Assembly (NCBI RefSeq): GCF_000003815.2
Contig: NC_049980.1
Span: forward strand, 26,725,248 to 26,789,247
From: Branchiostoma floridae
Lineage: Eukaryota; Chordata; Leptocardii; Amphioxiformes; Branchiostomatidae
Reading direction: 5' to 3'
DNA: 64,000 nt
A model generated the notes under the pieces. That model was not told the DNA's origin, did not search any database, and saw only the letters and a program-made list of their open reading frames with translations. Of this stretch, positions 40,591 through 52,561 are shown piece after piece. Position numbers and translations under genes: made by a program. Every line of letters begins with the position of its first letter. The first letter of the stretch is position 1.

Positions 40591-41875
40591 ATTCCCAACC
40601 GGGTCCGGCCGGCCTGTTTGTGGAAACGAAAGATAAAGATGTGTATGTTAACATACACACAAACAATGCCCATGATTACTAGTATTCTCTTTACGTCTTG
40701 TGTAATTTGGTGTCTTTTATATCATACTTGTCGCTCACGAGAGCTGACCGGCCAGGCCCGGTTTGGAAATGTGGCGTATAGTACATGTAGGCCTTATTGA
40801 TATGGACACAGTATAGGGAACACCACTTGTGAGAAGAAGTTCCCCTCTCTGAGCCAATGTCTGTTGATGTTAGGGATAGAGTACTGTAAGAGAATAGCTT
40901 GGCGAGTCCCATCGCTCCACAGTAGTTGTTTTTGAGAGCAAGACTAGTTCAAACATTTGGTCAGCCTTGTAGTAACCTGCTGAGCTCTGCTGATTTACTG
41001 TTTATACAAGACCTGTTTTCCGTTTTTGTAAAACGGCAGGCAAATTTACACGATTGTTTGAGGGATGGATCCGTTGACGCGTCAATTTGAAGTGAATAAA
41101 GTCTGTCGATTGAGGGTCCAAAGAGCTTCAACTGGGCAGAACAAATTACATTGAACTGTTTTCGAGAGAACGTGCCATGTGTCGGCTGCATTTGCTTCGG
41201 TCCGTTTTAAAGGTTATTGCATCTAACGACGGTTTTCATAACGAAGCTCGTACACAATCTTAGGATATTCGTACAGAAGTAAAAGACCACTATAAAGAAG
41301 TAGAAAATGTAAATGGTTTATGTTGACACTTTTCCGACTGTTTGTTGTGTCGACAGAGTAACCCACCCTTGGACCTTTCAAAGAGAGACTTAAGCCGTTC
41401 GAGCTTCTCAGTCTAAATAGATGTGACTAATTGATGGTTTGATTGATGGAGTTTTGCCTACCAAAATTGGGAGAGGCGGAGGCCATCAATCATCCATACA
41501 ACATGGCGCGACCTATGGTCACACATGCGACACTTCCTCTATTGGCGTTCTTGTGGTATCTCAGAATACCGTTAGCACAATGCTGCGGGACTTCAGAAAG
41601 ACCGGCCGTGCCTTCGCCAACCCAAGGCGAATTACCATACATTCATTCAATCAATGGCGCCCGACAAATCTCCCGAAGTCAGTACCGTTGTTTAGGTTAA
41701 ACTTGTCTTACATTTTGACAGGTCTGAGCAGTATAGATTTAATCTTTCATACAAAAAACTTGTCGATTTGCATAATCAGTAATTTTAATTGCAGTAACAA
41801 CTTTGGCAAGTGTCAAGGACTAGCTTGTTTGACTACTAAATCATGTGATGCATAATTTGTTCCATCATATTTCAG

Positions 41876-43882
41876 GCATTTGTGAAACTCACGGCATCGC
41901 CACGACACGGAAAGATGAAGATAAATGCAATCGTCACCATTCTCGTTTTCACTACGAACGGAATATCAGGTGTAGCCATCCCTCGTCAGGAGACCAGATC
42001 GACCTACGAACGCACTAGACTCACGTACGACCGCTGCCAGTACAGACCCTTCTCCAATACGCTTCTGTCGTGTCAGCTTAGTTCCCACAGACCATTTGAA
42101 TTCCATGCCGTATATCCCACCAGTTTCGGCTGTGCCTTCACGGACAGACCGATCAGATCAGCGCAGTTGTTGGTGCCTTCGGACGCCATCGAGGTAGACG
42201 CCGAACGATTTGCGGAACGCACCGACGTTGTGACAGACGTGGAAAGAGCCGAGATGGTCTACAGTACTGAAACAGAGAATCTTCAGGTACGTATTTGTGG
42301 AAAATAATCATATCTGGAACTTGTATTGATAGACTGAAGAAAGTTCGTCCCGGTCGCATTCGACTTGCACGTATACGTATCCGCGCAGAAAGGACCAACC
42401 GCCGTCATGGAGCTAATACAATCTTTTCTGTAACAAACGAAGCCGCTGTTTTTTTTTTGTGTACGACACGTGCTCGACTATCCCAAAGATTTCCTCAGTT
42501 TGCGACTGGGCGTATGACTAATGTGACCGTTCCCTACGTCAGAGCGGGACTGTAAATGGTAATTGCATGAACGTCTTTCTTTGTTATTGTCGCTATACTT
42601 TGTACAATGCGCATTACTACCGAGCAATAGAGTTAACTCATTCATCTATCTGTTTCCTAAATGAAAAAGAATTTGTGAGCTTGTTCCAACTCAGCTATTC
42701 AGACATTCCGAATGAACGAGTTTCTTTTCATGGTTACATTTTCTTCCGCGTCTTTTCATTGACTTTCAATAGACACATCATCTTCATGGTTTGGGAGAGC
42801 ATTTCGGCGCCATGGCGGGTGGAATAACCGGGACACGGGGGAACGAGAGAGAAGTGGGCGGGCCTGAAACGGACGAAGGCCAATTGCAAACGGACGTGAG
42901 TCAAACTGACGAGCGTCAAACAGACGAGAGCCAAACGGACGAGACGAGGGACAACGCCCCCGTATTGAGGTCACGCAACGACCGGACCATCCCAACCTGT
43001 GCACTATGGACACGAATAGACAGCCCTATCTACGCCTACAGCGAAGCGGAGGGAACAGACCAGGTAAGCTTCCTTTCGACAACACTTGTGACCGCGTGGT
43101 CATTGTGTAATGCCGTAGCTGAAGTTTGCACACGGCACGACTATACATGCTGTGTATGCCATGGTCTTGATTTTTTATGGTAGATAGCTTGTCATGTCAG
43201 ATATTCACGGCGTAGGTTTTAGTTCTGTACGTTTTTTTCAGCACACGTTGTTTTGATATAAATAATGTGCTATAGTTCCCACTTATAGGCTTTCCACAGA
43301 GGCTATGTTGATTTGATTATGTGGATGACGTCCTCTGAAAAGCGCACAACTGATGCGAGCGTGCGTGCGAATGGAAAAAAACAAGTTTGCCTCCCATAAG
43401 TTGCCTTCATTATGAAATCTAAGTGGCCAGGAAGTTTGAACAAATGACTGAACACATAGAGTATGTATGATATATAGAACAATAAATTCCTTTCCTTCTT
43501 CGTTGACCTTGGAATTGACTTTGGCATTTCAAGACGTTTTGCGAATTTTTAAAATCTTTTCGGCTACTTCGTAAGATTTAACAGTATGGTTGAAAACGCC
43601 CTAGAATTGACGCACGCCTGGATGCAATCAACTCCAATATAACCACGGCCTAATCGCCATCTGCACTTTCGCTAGGTGGAGCTGTACTTCTACGAAGGGA
43701 ACTACCAGTGGTTTCACCTGTCCAGTTGCCATGGCAGCAGCGGCAGCGCCAACCCCGTGGTGAACTGTGCAGGGCAGTGCCGGCAGGTCAGGCTCCAGCA
43801 CCGCGCCGTGGTGGTGCGGGAGGACCTGACGGCCGAGTGGGACTGGGTCTGGTTGGACGCGGGGTGTACACTATACATTTAG
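41876..43882 (+). CDS. secreted precursor with neurotrophin/Spaetzle-like cysteine-rich C-terminus
   Basis: Three exons, 41876-42286, 42773-43063 and 43676-43882, join in phase 0 with clean GT-AG sites. The ATG at 41915 is chosen because it starts a signal peptide (MKINAIVTILVFTTNGISG); it gives 289 residues. A propeptide of about 170 residues includes a run of (S/R)QTDE repeats, then the minimal furin site RNDR (192-195). The C-terminal part has cysteines at 200, 239, 252, 256 and 285, and ends WDWVWLDAGCTLYI. This parallels the neurotrophin end W-R-F-I-R-I-D-T-A-C. The spacing C-38-C-12-C-3-C-28-C is near NGF (42, 9, 11, 27), but the sixth knot cysteine is replaced by Leu. The propeptide has three cysteines, which is unusual. 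I infer a divergent neurotrophin- or Spaetzle-type ligand; another small cystine-rich family is possible. The acceptor at 41875 shows there is an upstream noncoding exon. Confidence 0.8.
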
Positions 43883-43890
43883 AAGTAGCT

Positions 43891-44293
43891 TAGCCTGGTA
43901 CCGGCCAATTAAAACATGCCTCTACCAGGCTCCACAAGTCGCTGGAAGCAGTAGGAATTGACCTAATAGAGATTAACGTTATAACTGTTAACATACCAGA
44001 AGAGTTGGCCGGTCAAATTAAATGCTACAGTTTGCGACCAACTGTAGTTATTTGCCGGCCAACTCCTCTAGTTTGTTGCATACTAGTACTTGGCCAAATT
44101 CCACTATTACTCGCGACCTGTGGAGCCTGGTAAAGACTAGGATTCTGTAACCTGGCTCCGAAAGATCGGCTTTCAGAACAATTAAGTAGCCACTGCTTTA
44201 AATAGTTGGAACAAGGAGGCTATAGGGACTGTGTTGACGTGGCTGGGCCGCTAAAACACCCCTATGCATGGGCCGTCGGATGGTACCAGGCTA
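43891..44293. mobile_element. nested inverted-repeat (MITE) structure 3' of the neurotrophin-like gene
   Basis: The outer ends TAGCCTGGTACC and GGTACCAGGCTA are exact inverses. An inner element (43923-44132) has ends ACCAGGCTCCACAAGTCGC and GCGACCTGTGGAGCCTGGT, with a further hairpin of GAGTTGGCCGG and CCGGCCAACTC in its centre. Noncoding. The outer ends match the palindrome at 54355-54460. Confidence 0.78.
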
Positions 44294-46578
44294 GCAGTAT
44301 CAACCCTCTGTATACAACAGGAACAATTATACTGAACCTATACATTCTGTAAGTTAAAATATCCTTAGTAACAACTTTGTATTCAGATGTTATCAAATGC
44401 GATACTCGGATAACGTTCAGGAATAAGTGAAAGCCTTGACAAGATTATAAACCACATGTACATCTTAGACTAACAACACTTTTGTTATGTATCACTCCTT
44501 GCCAATTACTCAGTTGCCAGTCTGTTACATTAGACATTAGAAAGTGACTAGGTGTTTGAATACAGAAATATGAGGTTAAAGGCCAAAATAAAAGGTGACG
44601 TAAGTAAACAAGTGACTTAAAAACATGGAGCTGACACCATGCATAATTGCATATATTTGTGTTATAAGTTCAAGAGGAAAAAATAAAAAGCTGCTATCTT
44701 TAAATGTTAATTATGAAGAATTCTTCCCTTCTGTGATAGTACACAACCGACTTTATTTGGTTCTTGATCTTGGGTTAACATACACATCTGACATAGAAGC
44801 AGCAGCATATAAGCAGGTACTGTAAGGTTTCACACCCTTCGGTGATAACAAGTGACACCATCATGACATCATACATTAAGATATTCCAATATTGTAATGT
44901 TTAATGCAATTTAAACATGGTCAGTAAGTGGTCTCTGAAGGCTAGAAGAAAATATTAATAGTTATTTTCTTGTTTAGAATCATGCTACCAAAGTAAGTGT
45001 TGGCACTGAAAAAAGATGAGAAAAATTGAGCGGGTGACAAAATCAGCATTATCTCTGAATTGGTAACCCTTATGAGGGTATCAAGTCTTTGTCTGAGATA
45101 ATAAAAGACTAAGTAAATATTCAGTTTTCAGTTTCTGTCATCATTGTGGACCACAGGTTACTTTGTTGAATTCTACAGGTACAGATTTGGACCTGTTTTT
45201 ACACCTCTGTACCAGTACCAGTACTAGATGTTGCATGAAGCTACTCAGCCTTAGCCTTACCAGTATCTGTCAATAACACAAAATAAAGGCACTATTACCC
45301 TGCATACAATAAAAAAAAAGTACCCTAAAGAATGGTTTAGAAAGAAATACAAACAAAACAATAACAAAAATAACTTATCTGATACAAAAATGTTATCTGA
45401 AATGCAACATAAAAAGAACCCAATGGTCTGAGTGAGTAATGGTACATTGTCATTTAAATATTCTTCACAACTAACCAGGTACTGCAAAAAATACTGGAAT
45501 ATATTCTAGTGGTGGCAATAACAAAAATTTTCCTCCTTCATATATAAATATCAAAGCTCCTTTCAACAGCTCCTTTATGAATGTGCACACCATAATGCAT
45601 TGCAAATAGTTTACAACCTGACTTCTTTTCCATAAATCCTACACATTCCAAAATATACATTTACTATACTCAATGTTCTTGACATTTACCTCTGATAATC
45701 TCATACCTTGGTACAGTACAAATCTTACAGGCCCTTACCAAATCAACAGTTGGTATTGCACAACAACCTCAGCTGACACATATATAGTCTTAGAACATTT
45801 TTTTAACAAAACTGCAACACATATATGCCTGAACCACTTCAAATTTACTGTAGGAAGCTGAAACAGTAAATGTACAATATAACATATCTCTTCAGGCCAT
45901 ATTCTTCTTTTCATTTCTGAACTCTAAAGTGTTTCTTTTCTAGGGTGAAATGTGGCGTAATATTAAGCCAGCAGAGTTCAGAGTGGTCAGCAGGCTATCC
46001 CCTTGCTTAAGGCCGAAGCTGTACAATGCACATCTAACATTAGCTATACCCTTGCTTGAGTCTTGTTAATGCTGTAGCTCTCTAGCCTGGTATCCAGCCC
46101 TGCCAGGGGTTACAGTGTCCAAGTGGACCAAAGCTAAACAATGCAGGATACAAGTGTCAGGTACTTGTTGTTCTTGACATGACACAGGGGGTCTAGCTGT
46201 AGGTTGTTACACATGTGCAACAGGATACAATAAAATAATAATACTCTGACTGACTCTCACAAATTTACAACACAACTGTATGGGACCTCGCTAAGTATAG
46301 AGCATTTTCTCTAACATTTCTTATCAATGAAGTGAGCCGGCTCCCGACTGCCATGTTAATGTCCTTCATCTCACTTCAATGAACTGTCAATAGCTCAAGC
46401 ATGAAACACTGTGTTTTTAAACATTTTAAACATCTGTCTAAAATTTGTCTTCTGTGAACAACATTACTTGAGAAGGTTTGATCTATGATTAACTTAAATA
46501 CATATATCTGTGTCTGCCTCCATGTTGGTATCCCAGTGCCATCATGAAAATGCTCTATAAGTTAACATATAAGGTCCA
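44294..46578. other. intergenic, AT-rich
   Basis: About 2.3 kb of low-GC sequence with no exon I can support. The right part probably holds the 3' UTR of the minus-strand Kunitz gene. A TAGCCTGGTATCC fragment at about 46083 resembles the MITE ends above. Confidence 0.5.
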
Positions 46579-49500
46579 TCAGTCCCAGGTCTTGTTGTCC
46601 TTCAGCATGTACTTCCTGTGTGGATCCTCCTCCCCATGCTGACCCTTGCCTGGTCCCAGCTTGAAGCACCCCAGGTCGAACTCCTCAGACACCACATGGT
46701 ACAGTTTCACCTGCACCTTGGCACAACCTGTGTGTGGCGGGAACATAAATACATTGTAACCTTTCATTTACATGTACGCCCACAACTACTGACTATATTC
46801 TGTTACAAACTTCATGAGGGAGGCTGCGTGTGGCGGGAACATAAACACCTTTCATTTATGGCCACAACTATTGACTACAGATATTCTATCACAATCTTCA
46901 TGAGGGGGCCATAATAATTAAGTTCCTTATTGCATACTGATATTATTACACAAACAATCCTATACATTTCATAGTAGAAAATAAGTAGGCAGTGATAAAT
47001 GTCTCCTCACCGGACATCTTGGCCACGGAATAGTTCATGTCATAGAACTTGAGACAGAGACTGACGTAGTCATGGAGGAATGGAACTCCAAAGCAGACAG
47101 GAGGGGGGTTGCGCACTGTTGGAGGAAAAAAGACATGATACTATAATAGGACAATATATATGTGATGACTTCAGTTAAATAGGATTTCTGGTTAGAATAT
47201 TATGCTACACAGACAGCTCACATGACACTGTTTTTAATCCCATTAAAACTCCTAGATTAAAGTAGATACTCTATAAAGCCATTTGTTAAGACTTCCAAAA
47301 GATATCTGTTACAGGTAGATGCTCATACTATCAGATGTGGTACCTGACAGGGACTGATTGACAAGGATCTTCCCATCCAAGGAGAAAAGGATGGAGACGG
47401 CCAAGTTGTCTGGGTCATAGGTCACGTTCAGGCAACCTGCAGAAGAAACAAGGCAGTCAGTATCATCTACAGGGAAGACGGGTACAAGACGAGTCAAGTC
47501 TGGGCCAGCATCCTTCACACTGCAGCAGCAACAACTAGTTGCAAAGTAGAGCTAGTCGTAATGGTGGTATAGGGTCCATTAAAACATTGGAATTGCACTC
47601 TTGGGTGTGTTAAAAACAAACCTTTAGTCATACATTTTTACATCACTTCGTTGGGAGTAAAGTGAAAACAAAGGAGATATTGACAGTTTATTTGTGTGAA
47701 CATACATTACATGTATGAAAATTTACCACATTACCATATTGTCAGTTTTTCAGCTGCTACACCATCTTTTATAGATTCTATTTTGCAGTCATCTCAAAGT
47801 GTCTACAGATACAGTTACAGAAACGTGGCAACCATGCAGATGGTGACACTGATGATACATTTGTAGTGAGGCAGTGCATTAGAACTCTACAGCCTGTGGT
47901 CCAGTGTGGAACTGTGGAATGTACATGTACCAAAAACTATCATAGTTAATGATTTTCAAGTAAAACTAGAATTTCTTCACTGTCTCTTGACATCTATTAT
48001 GAACATCTAATTAACAGCATCCATAATTGTAACTTACATTCTGAATCAATGGCATTACAAACAGTCCTAAACTGTTCCAAATATTTTTCCTAAGATCACC
48101 AACCTGTATCATTGAGTCCAACTTTCTCCACCACAAGATCAGCACAGCAGCCACAGTTACGGACAGTGCAGGTACAGCCTGTGGCTTCTAGGGGCTCTCC
48201 TGGTGGAGACAATAAGGGGATGACTTAGAGGCAAAAATCGAGATGCATTTAGACTGTAAGCACCCACAGTTAATGTGACTGTGATGTTGCTTTACATTAT
48301 GAGATAGGATTCCAAAATCAATATAAATTTAATGCAATACTCTCCAGTGAGTTATAGAACTACAAACTGTTGCAAACAAGCAATGTAGTATAGAATGACT
48401 TTATCTCATTCAACTTGACAAACGTACCTGGCAATGAATATATGCTCATTACATGGAAGTGATATCATAATATCTAAGAACTTTCTAAAAAAAAGGAAGT
48501 TGATATGAAGCACTTACCCTTCTTCATTGGCAAAGGCTGGCATTTCTTCATACAGTCCTTTTCACTCTCAAACCTGTTCTTGTTGCCTCCACATCCTCCA
48601 TACTGGAACTTCTTACAGGTCTTGGACTCCCCGTCGTAATAGAACCTGCAAGAACAAAAGGGGAGTTTCTTCTGGGGCAATCACCTTAATACAGTTTAGG
48701 AGTTTCTCTAGGAAATACAATATGAGGGGATAGGGTAGCCTCCATACCAGGATCTGCACCTTAGCTAGATTAGTGCATAATCAATCTTTGAATTTTTCAT
48801 AGTGCATGGTGCCTGTTTCTAAATTCACTGTTTACAAAAAAAATGACAATAGTTGTAAGTGCATGTTTTAGTAGTGACAAACCTTTTCTTACCAATACTA
48901 TACATTGAACAATAGCAAATAAATGCTACTTTAATTGTTCCAATACTTATGTCATTTTTCCTATTCACCCTTCTACAAAACAAAAGCAAGCAACTACACA
49001 GATTTATACAGCATCTTTCTGGCTCACTTTGTGAAGATGGCACGACAGGGCCCGATGTCAGGCTCAAGTGTGCAGATGTCTTGATCCACAGTCTCTTCAC
49101 TTCTCTTTACAATAGCTGCTCTCTTTCCACCTGCACCCAGACAAAAAAATCAGGCATGAATTAAAACTTGTCAGGTTCTGTATCAACTTGAAAATTTGGA
49201 AGAAATGTCTGAGAACGAAGGAAATACATGAAATGGATAATGGCCTAAAAAAGATGATTTGCTTTTGCTTTAGTAAATTTTAATCAAATATCCACATGCA
49301 TAGTACATAGAAACAACTTTTACAAACAACATGACAAAAATACACTTTGTGTTGCTATCGAAGTTCTTGTGGTGCAAAATGACTTTACATTGAATTTACA
49401 GTAACTCTCTTTTATTTAAAGGCAATTCAATCTCTGGATAATGTTTGGAGATTACTTCTGGTCTTTTCTAGTAACATCCATCACTCTTTGTCACAATAAA

Positions 49501-50673
49501 GTTGCTGAAAAAGAGTGATGAACGTGACTCGAAACTAGGGAAGTAAAACCCTGGTTGTACTTGTAGAGATCTCCATACCTAGGGGTGGTTTGGACCATAG
49601 GGGTCAAACCAATTACTTAGCTGACCTCCGACCCCAGCCCATAGCAGAGCAGTTGCTCCAGCTTCTCTAGCGAGAAGCCAAATTTTTTCTGAGGTCTCAT
49701 TTTTGAAGATCGCACAATGCCTCCAAGAAAGCCACGCTCTAAAGAAGCACCCAGGTTGTGGTGAGTTGACCAACTTCCACCCCAAGGGAAAGGCGACTCA
49801 CCACTGTGAGGGCCTGGGCCTGGTGGACGTTTCGAACGCCGAGAGCAGCAATTAGGACGATCCAAAAAATGGCACGCGGTTGACTACGAAGACAGTACAT
49901 ACACATACTCCATACATACATACATACATACACTCATAGAGATCTCCATTTGTAGAGATTTTCCTTTAATTTAAATACCGTTTACCTGGATGTCTAACCT
50001 TCATAAACATATGAAGCACATGTAACGTCCTTTGTACTTACGGACACGTCCACAAGTGTTTTCACATTCCTCCGCGGTTTCAAAGTTGTTGTCGTTACCT
50101 CCACAGCCTCCATAGATGAAGTTCTCACACTGCCCGGTTTGGCTGTTGAAGAACACCCGAGGAAAGGCAGCCTTGCAGTTTCCAACCTTCTTGGGTTGCT
50201 GACAGGTGCTGTCCTCATCACGTGTGGCAAACTCAAACGGGAGGTCATCTGTATGGAAGAGAGGAGTTGCATCATTTTGTTAAAATCATTTTTGGGGTAC
50301 CTCAAATTGAGTCCTAGGGCTGGCTGTGTGTGTTAAAACTGATATCTTATTTATCTATCCATTTCTATTTATTGGTTTGGCTGGTTAGAACACACAGCCA
50401 TGGCTGCCCAACTAGCCTATGGCTATTACAAAGGGCTAGCCCTGCTGCTGACAAAAACAGAGACAATACATATGGATTTGGACAGGATACTTATCAATAA
50501 AACTGATATAACATTCCTCATGCACACTTCTACGAAGAAGGAACATGTGGTTAAAAATCATTAGTTCCCCTGCCTCGGATGAAGTTGACCTCAGCTGTAC
50601 AGAGGCCGACAACAGCGACCATGAACCAAAACATTGTTGCTGTTCCGTCTTTCTGGTGCTGTTTTGTCGCCAT
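46579..50673 (-). CDS. secreted protein with two Kunitz domains and a C-terminal DUF4773-like domain
   Basis: Eight exons, 5' to 3': 50574-50673, 50042-50248, 49028-49130, 48518-48645, 48104-48199, 47344-47436, 47011-47115, 46579-46727. They join in phase to 326 residues. The first ATG (50673) is used here; the second (50634) would begin directly with the signal peptide [14 protein letters not shown]. Kunitz 1 has cysteines at 49, 58, 74, 82, 95 and 99 (exact 8-15-7-12-3 spacing) with P1 Lys59. Kunitz 2 has cysteines at 122, 131, 147, 155, 168 and 172 with P1 Arg132, and an intron splits it. Basic P1 residues predict inhibition of trypsin-like serine proteases outside the cell. Residues about 188-305 start [11 protein letters not shown] and include a fold-like [20 protein letters not shown] and FDLGCFKLG, which I match to DUF4773 from memory. 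Intron 1 appears to use a GC donor (GAG/GCAGGG), because no phase-compatible GT exists there. Confidence 0.9.
46731..46910. repeat. tandem duplication of about 97 bp at the last intron of the Kunitz gene
   Basis: TGTGGCGGGAACATAAA, then CCTTTCATTTA, GCCACAACTA and CTTCATGAGGG occur twice in the same order. The first copy includes the acceptor of the final exon, so the second copy carries a duplicate acceptor-like sequence within the intron. Confidence 0.85.
49575..49935. repeat. unassigned block in intron 2 of the Kunitz gene, ending in (CATA)n
   Basis: GC content is higher than in its neighbours. Overlapping minus-strand open frames are present without a domain I recognise, and the block is followed by a short CATA microsatellite (about 49910-49930). 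Most likely a transposon fragment. Confidence 0.35.
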
Positions 50674-51991
50674 TTTGCTTCCTTCTGATGACGTCACCTG
50701 TGTTTGGACCGTACTATGCGAGGGGAGTATTTCTCCGCCAAAATACTTAACAAAGTTGACGGGACCATACTGTCAATAAATGAATGTAAAGCATTGCGTT
50801 GATGAAGAATAAGGAAAAAAACCTTTTCATTAAAACATTTTTGATAGTCTTTTGATTAGGGGGCATCTTGTATTTTTTTTAAACGTTGACCCCATTTGGT
50901 ATGACCTGTTATTCTCAAAACAGGGCGTAAGAATACATATTTCATCAAGCATGTAAATATCATAGATCTCTATAAGATAATGTTATATTTCAAATGTCAA
51001 TATATATATCAGAATATTTTTATTTATCATTTTTATTCTGTACTGTGAATTGAAGTGCTAACAATGATGTTTGTTCCGACGCCTTCCCCTCTCATGTCAA
51101 AGTTCGCCCTGAGACAGGAGGCGGGACCACACATGTGGAGGAACCGGTTCAGCAACTTTTTCTCAAGGTTTGTTGTGTTAAATGACACCCATTGCTGATC
51201 TCCTAGGTCATTGAGTACGAATACAAACATGTACAAAGGCGTGATGTTATCTCTGAAACCCATGGCGGTGTTTGTCCGGAAGAGCGGTAAAACCAGGCCC
51301 CACAGGGCATTTAAAAGCTCAGGTGGCTGGAAAAACAGCCAAACCAATAAATAAATAAATAAATAGATAAATAAATAAAAATATTAAGAAAATTGGCTAA
51401 ACAAGTGATTTTGAAAAAAAAGGGTGCCATTTGCAAAACGAACTATTTGGTGGCTACTTAACCAGTACTTTGTATCATAACTGTATTCCATATCCGTCTT
51501 TTTGAAGATAAGGCTAGCTGTCATAATATTTTTGACAAGCGCCTCAGTGAAAACAAGTAAGAGGCAAGGAATACAGTCTCCTGGCTCACGGGATTTGAAC
51601 CTGTGCAGAAAAGAAGAATTAACTATTACGCAGGTTATATATATTGAATAAACAATATTATGAGAGCCTTTTATAAGGTGGACATATTCTGGATAAGACA
51701 ATCTGTATGATATTGACATCTACTGTATTCCCACATTTACATAATTATTTCATGCTTTGAGCTGTTAAAAACAGCACAGTAACAAACCACACAAGGATTC
51801 CTTAAATACCCCCCCCCCCCAAAAAAAAATAATAATTTAAGGCCTTGATCATATTGAATAGAAAAGTGCCAAAAGATTGACTTTGGATTGGAGATTGACA
51901 AGAGACTACTCAGATTAAGTAGTAGTGTTCGCTGTATCTAGTCAGCTTGATATTTATTGAACTGAAGCAAGGGCGGAGAAAAACCCTTATA
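50674..51991. other. spacer between the Kunitz gene and the 5S-derived SINE
   Basis: A minus-strand open frame at 51033-51347 has coding-like composition and is preceded by a CAG acceptor-like site. I recognise no domain in it and cannot join it to another exon. An (AAAT)n stretch lies at about 51348-51380 and a C run at 51811. Nothing else is supported. Confidence 0.4.
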
Positions 51992-52290
51992 TGCTACGGC
52001 CACCTGGCACGTTGGTACACCCAAGGAGGTTTAAAAAAGGTGATTTTTAACCTCCTTGGTACACCCGATCTCTCGATCTCGGAAGTTAAGCAATGCGCGG
52101 TCCGGACAGTACTTGGATGGGGAACAACCAAGGACGTCCGGATTGCTGTAGCCTCACGAAGCTTTCCACGAAATTGTCTTCTGGGAGGGACGTAAAACGC
52201 GGGTGCCCTGCTCGAGGAGGTGCCTCGACCACGTTAAACAGCCTCATTACTCACACTTTGGGTACCTACAGGCTGCAAAATACACCCGAT
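51992..52290 (+). mobile_element. 5S rRNA-derived SINE (or 5S pseudogene) with conserved 3' domain
   Basis: TGCTACGGCCAC, then CACCCGATCTCTCGATCTCG, GAAGTTAAGCAATGCGCGG, AGTACTTGGATGGG and a TGCTGTAGCC end follow 5S rRNA in order, including the internal promoter region. Without the 44 bp of inserted and duplicated sequence the 5S part is 118 nt, near the normal 119-120. The segment after it (GGGAGGGACGTAAAACG, GTGCCC, ACCACGTTAAACAGCC) looks like a conserved SINE body, so a 5S-headed SINE fits better than a lone pseudogene. Several substitutions after the C-box make a working 5S gene unlikely. Confidence 0.8.
52023..52057. mobile_element. 35-bp inverted-repeat insertion inside the 5S part, with 9-bp target duplication
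   Basis: AAGGAGGTTT opens the insert and AACCTCCTT closes it, forming an imperfect hairpin. It is flanked on both sides by GGTACACCC (52014-52022 and 52058-52066). Removing the insert and one duplicate restores continuous 5S-like sequence. Confidence 0.85.
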
Positions 52291-52561
52291 ATTATTATAT
52301 GAAAAAAAAATTGGTTCTGCAATTTTAAGAGAAAAGCCCCACCCTGCTGGTGCCCACTCTACCTTGTTGGTTTGAAAAAATTTATGATTATGTTACTTCT
52401 TTTGTGTTGCTCACACAGTGGTCATGTACAACACAATCTGTGTTGACCTGAACCAGAAGATCAGAAGAAAGGTGCACAGAATTTCTCCTTTATTATCCAA
52501 CCATAACACACTACCACTGGACTCTACAGCAAATAAAAGCTCCTTGTCTACAGGCATCAGC

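Larger units (their letters stand above)
37872..41875. other. spacer between amylase C and the neurotrophin-like gene
   Basis: Apart from the candidate amylase C promoter near 38.4 kb and two N gaps (38607-39530, 40424-40590), I see no supported gene. An open frame starting at 41503 has a signal-peptide-like start (MARPMVTHATLPLLAFLW). None of its usable donors joins in phase with the exon at 41876, so it is left unassigned. Confidence 0.5.

Noticed and set aside
41503-41700. Signal-peptide-like open frame as first exon of the neurotrophin-like gene
   Set aside because: The hydrophobic start is attractive, but no donor in this frame joins in phase with the exon at 41876. The downstream ATG has its own signal peptide.
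51992-52153. Functional 5S rRNA gene
   Set aside because: It is interrupted by a 35-bp insert, has several substitutions after the C-box, and is joined to a SINE-like body.
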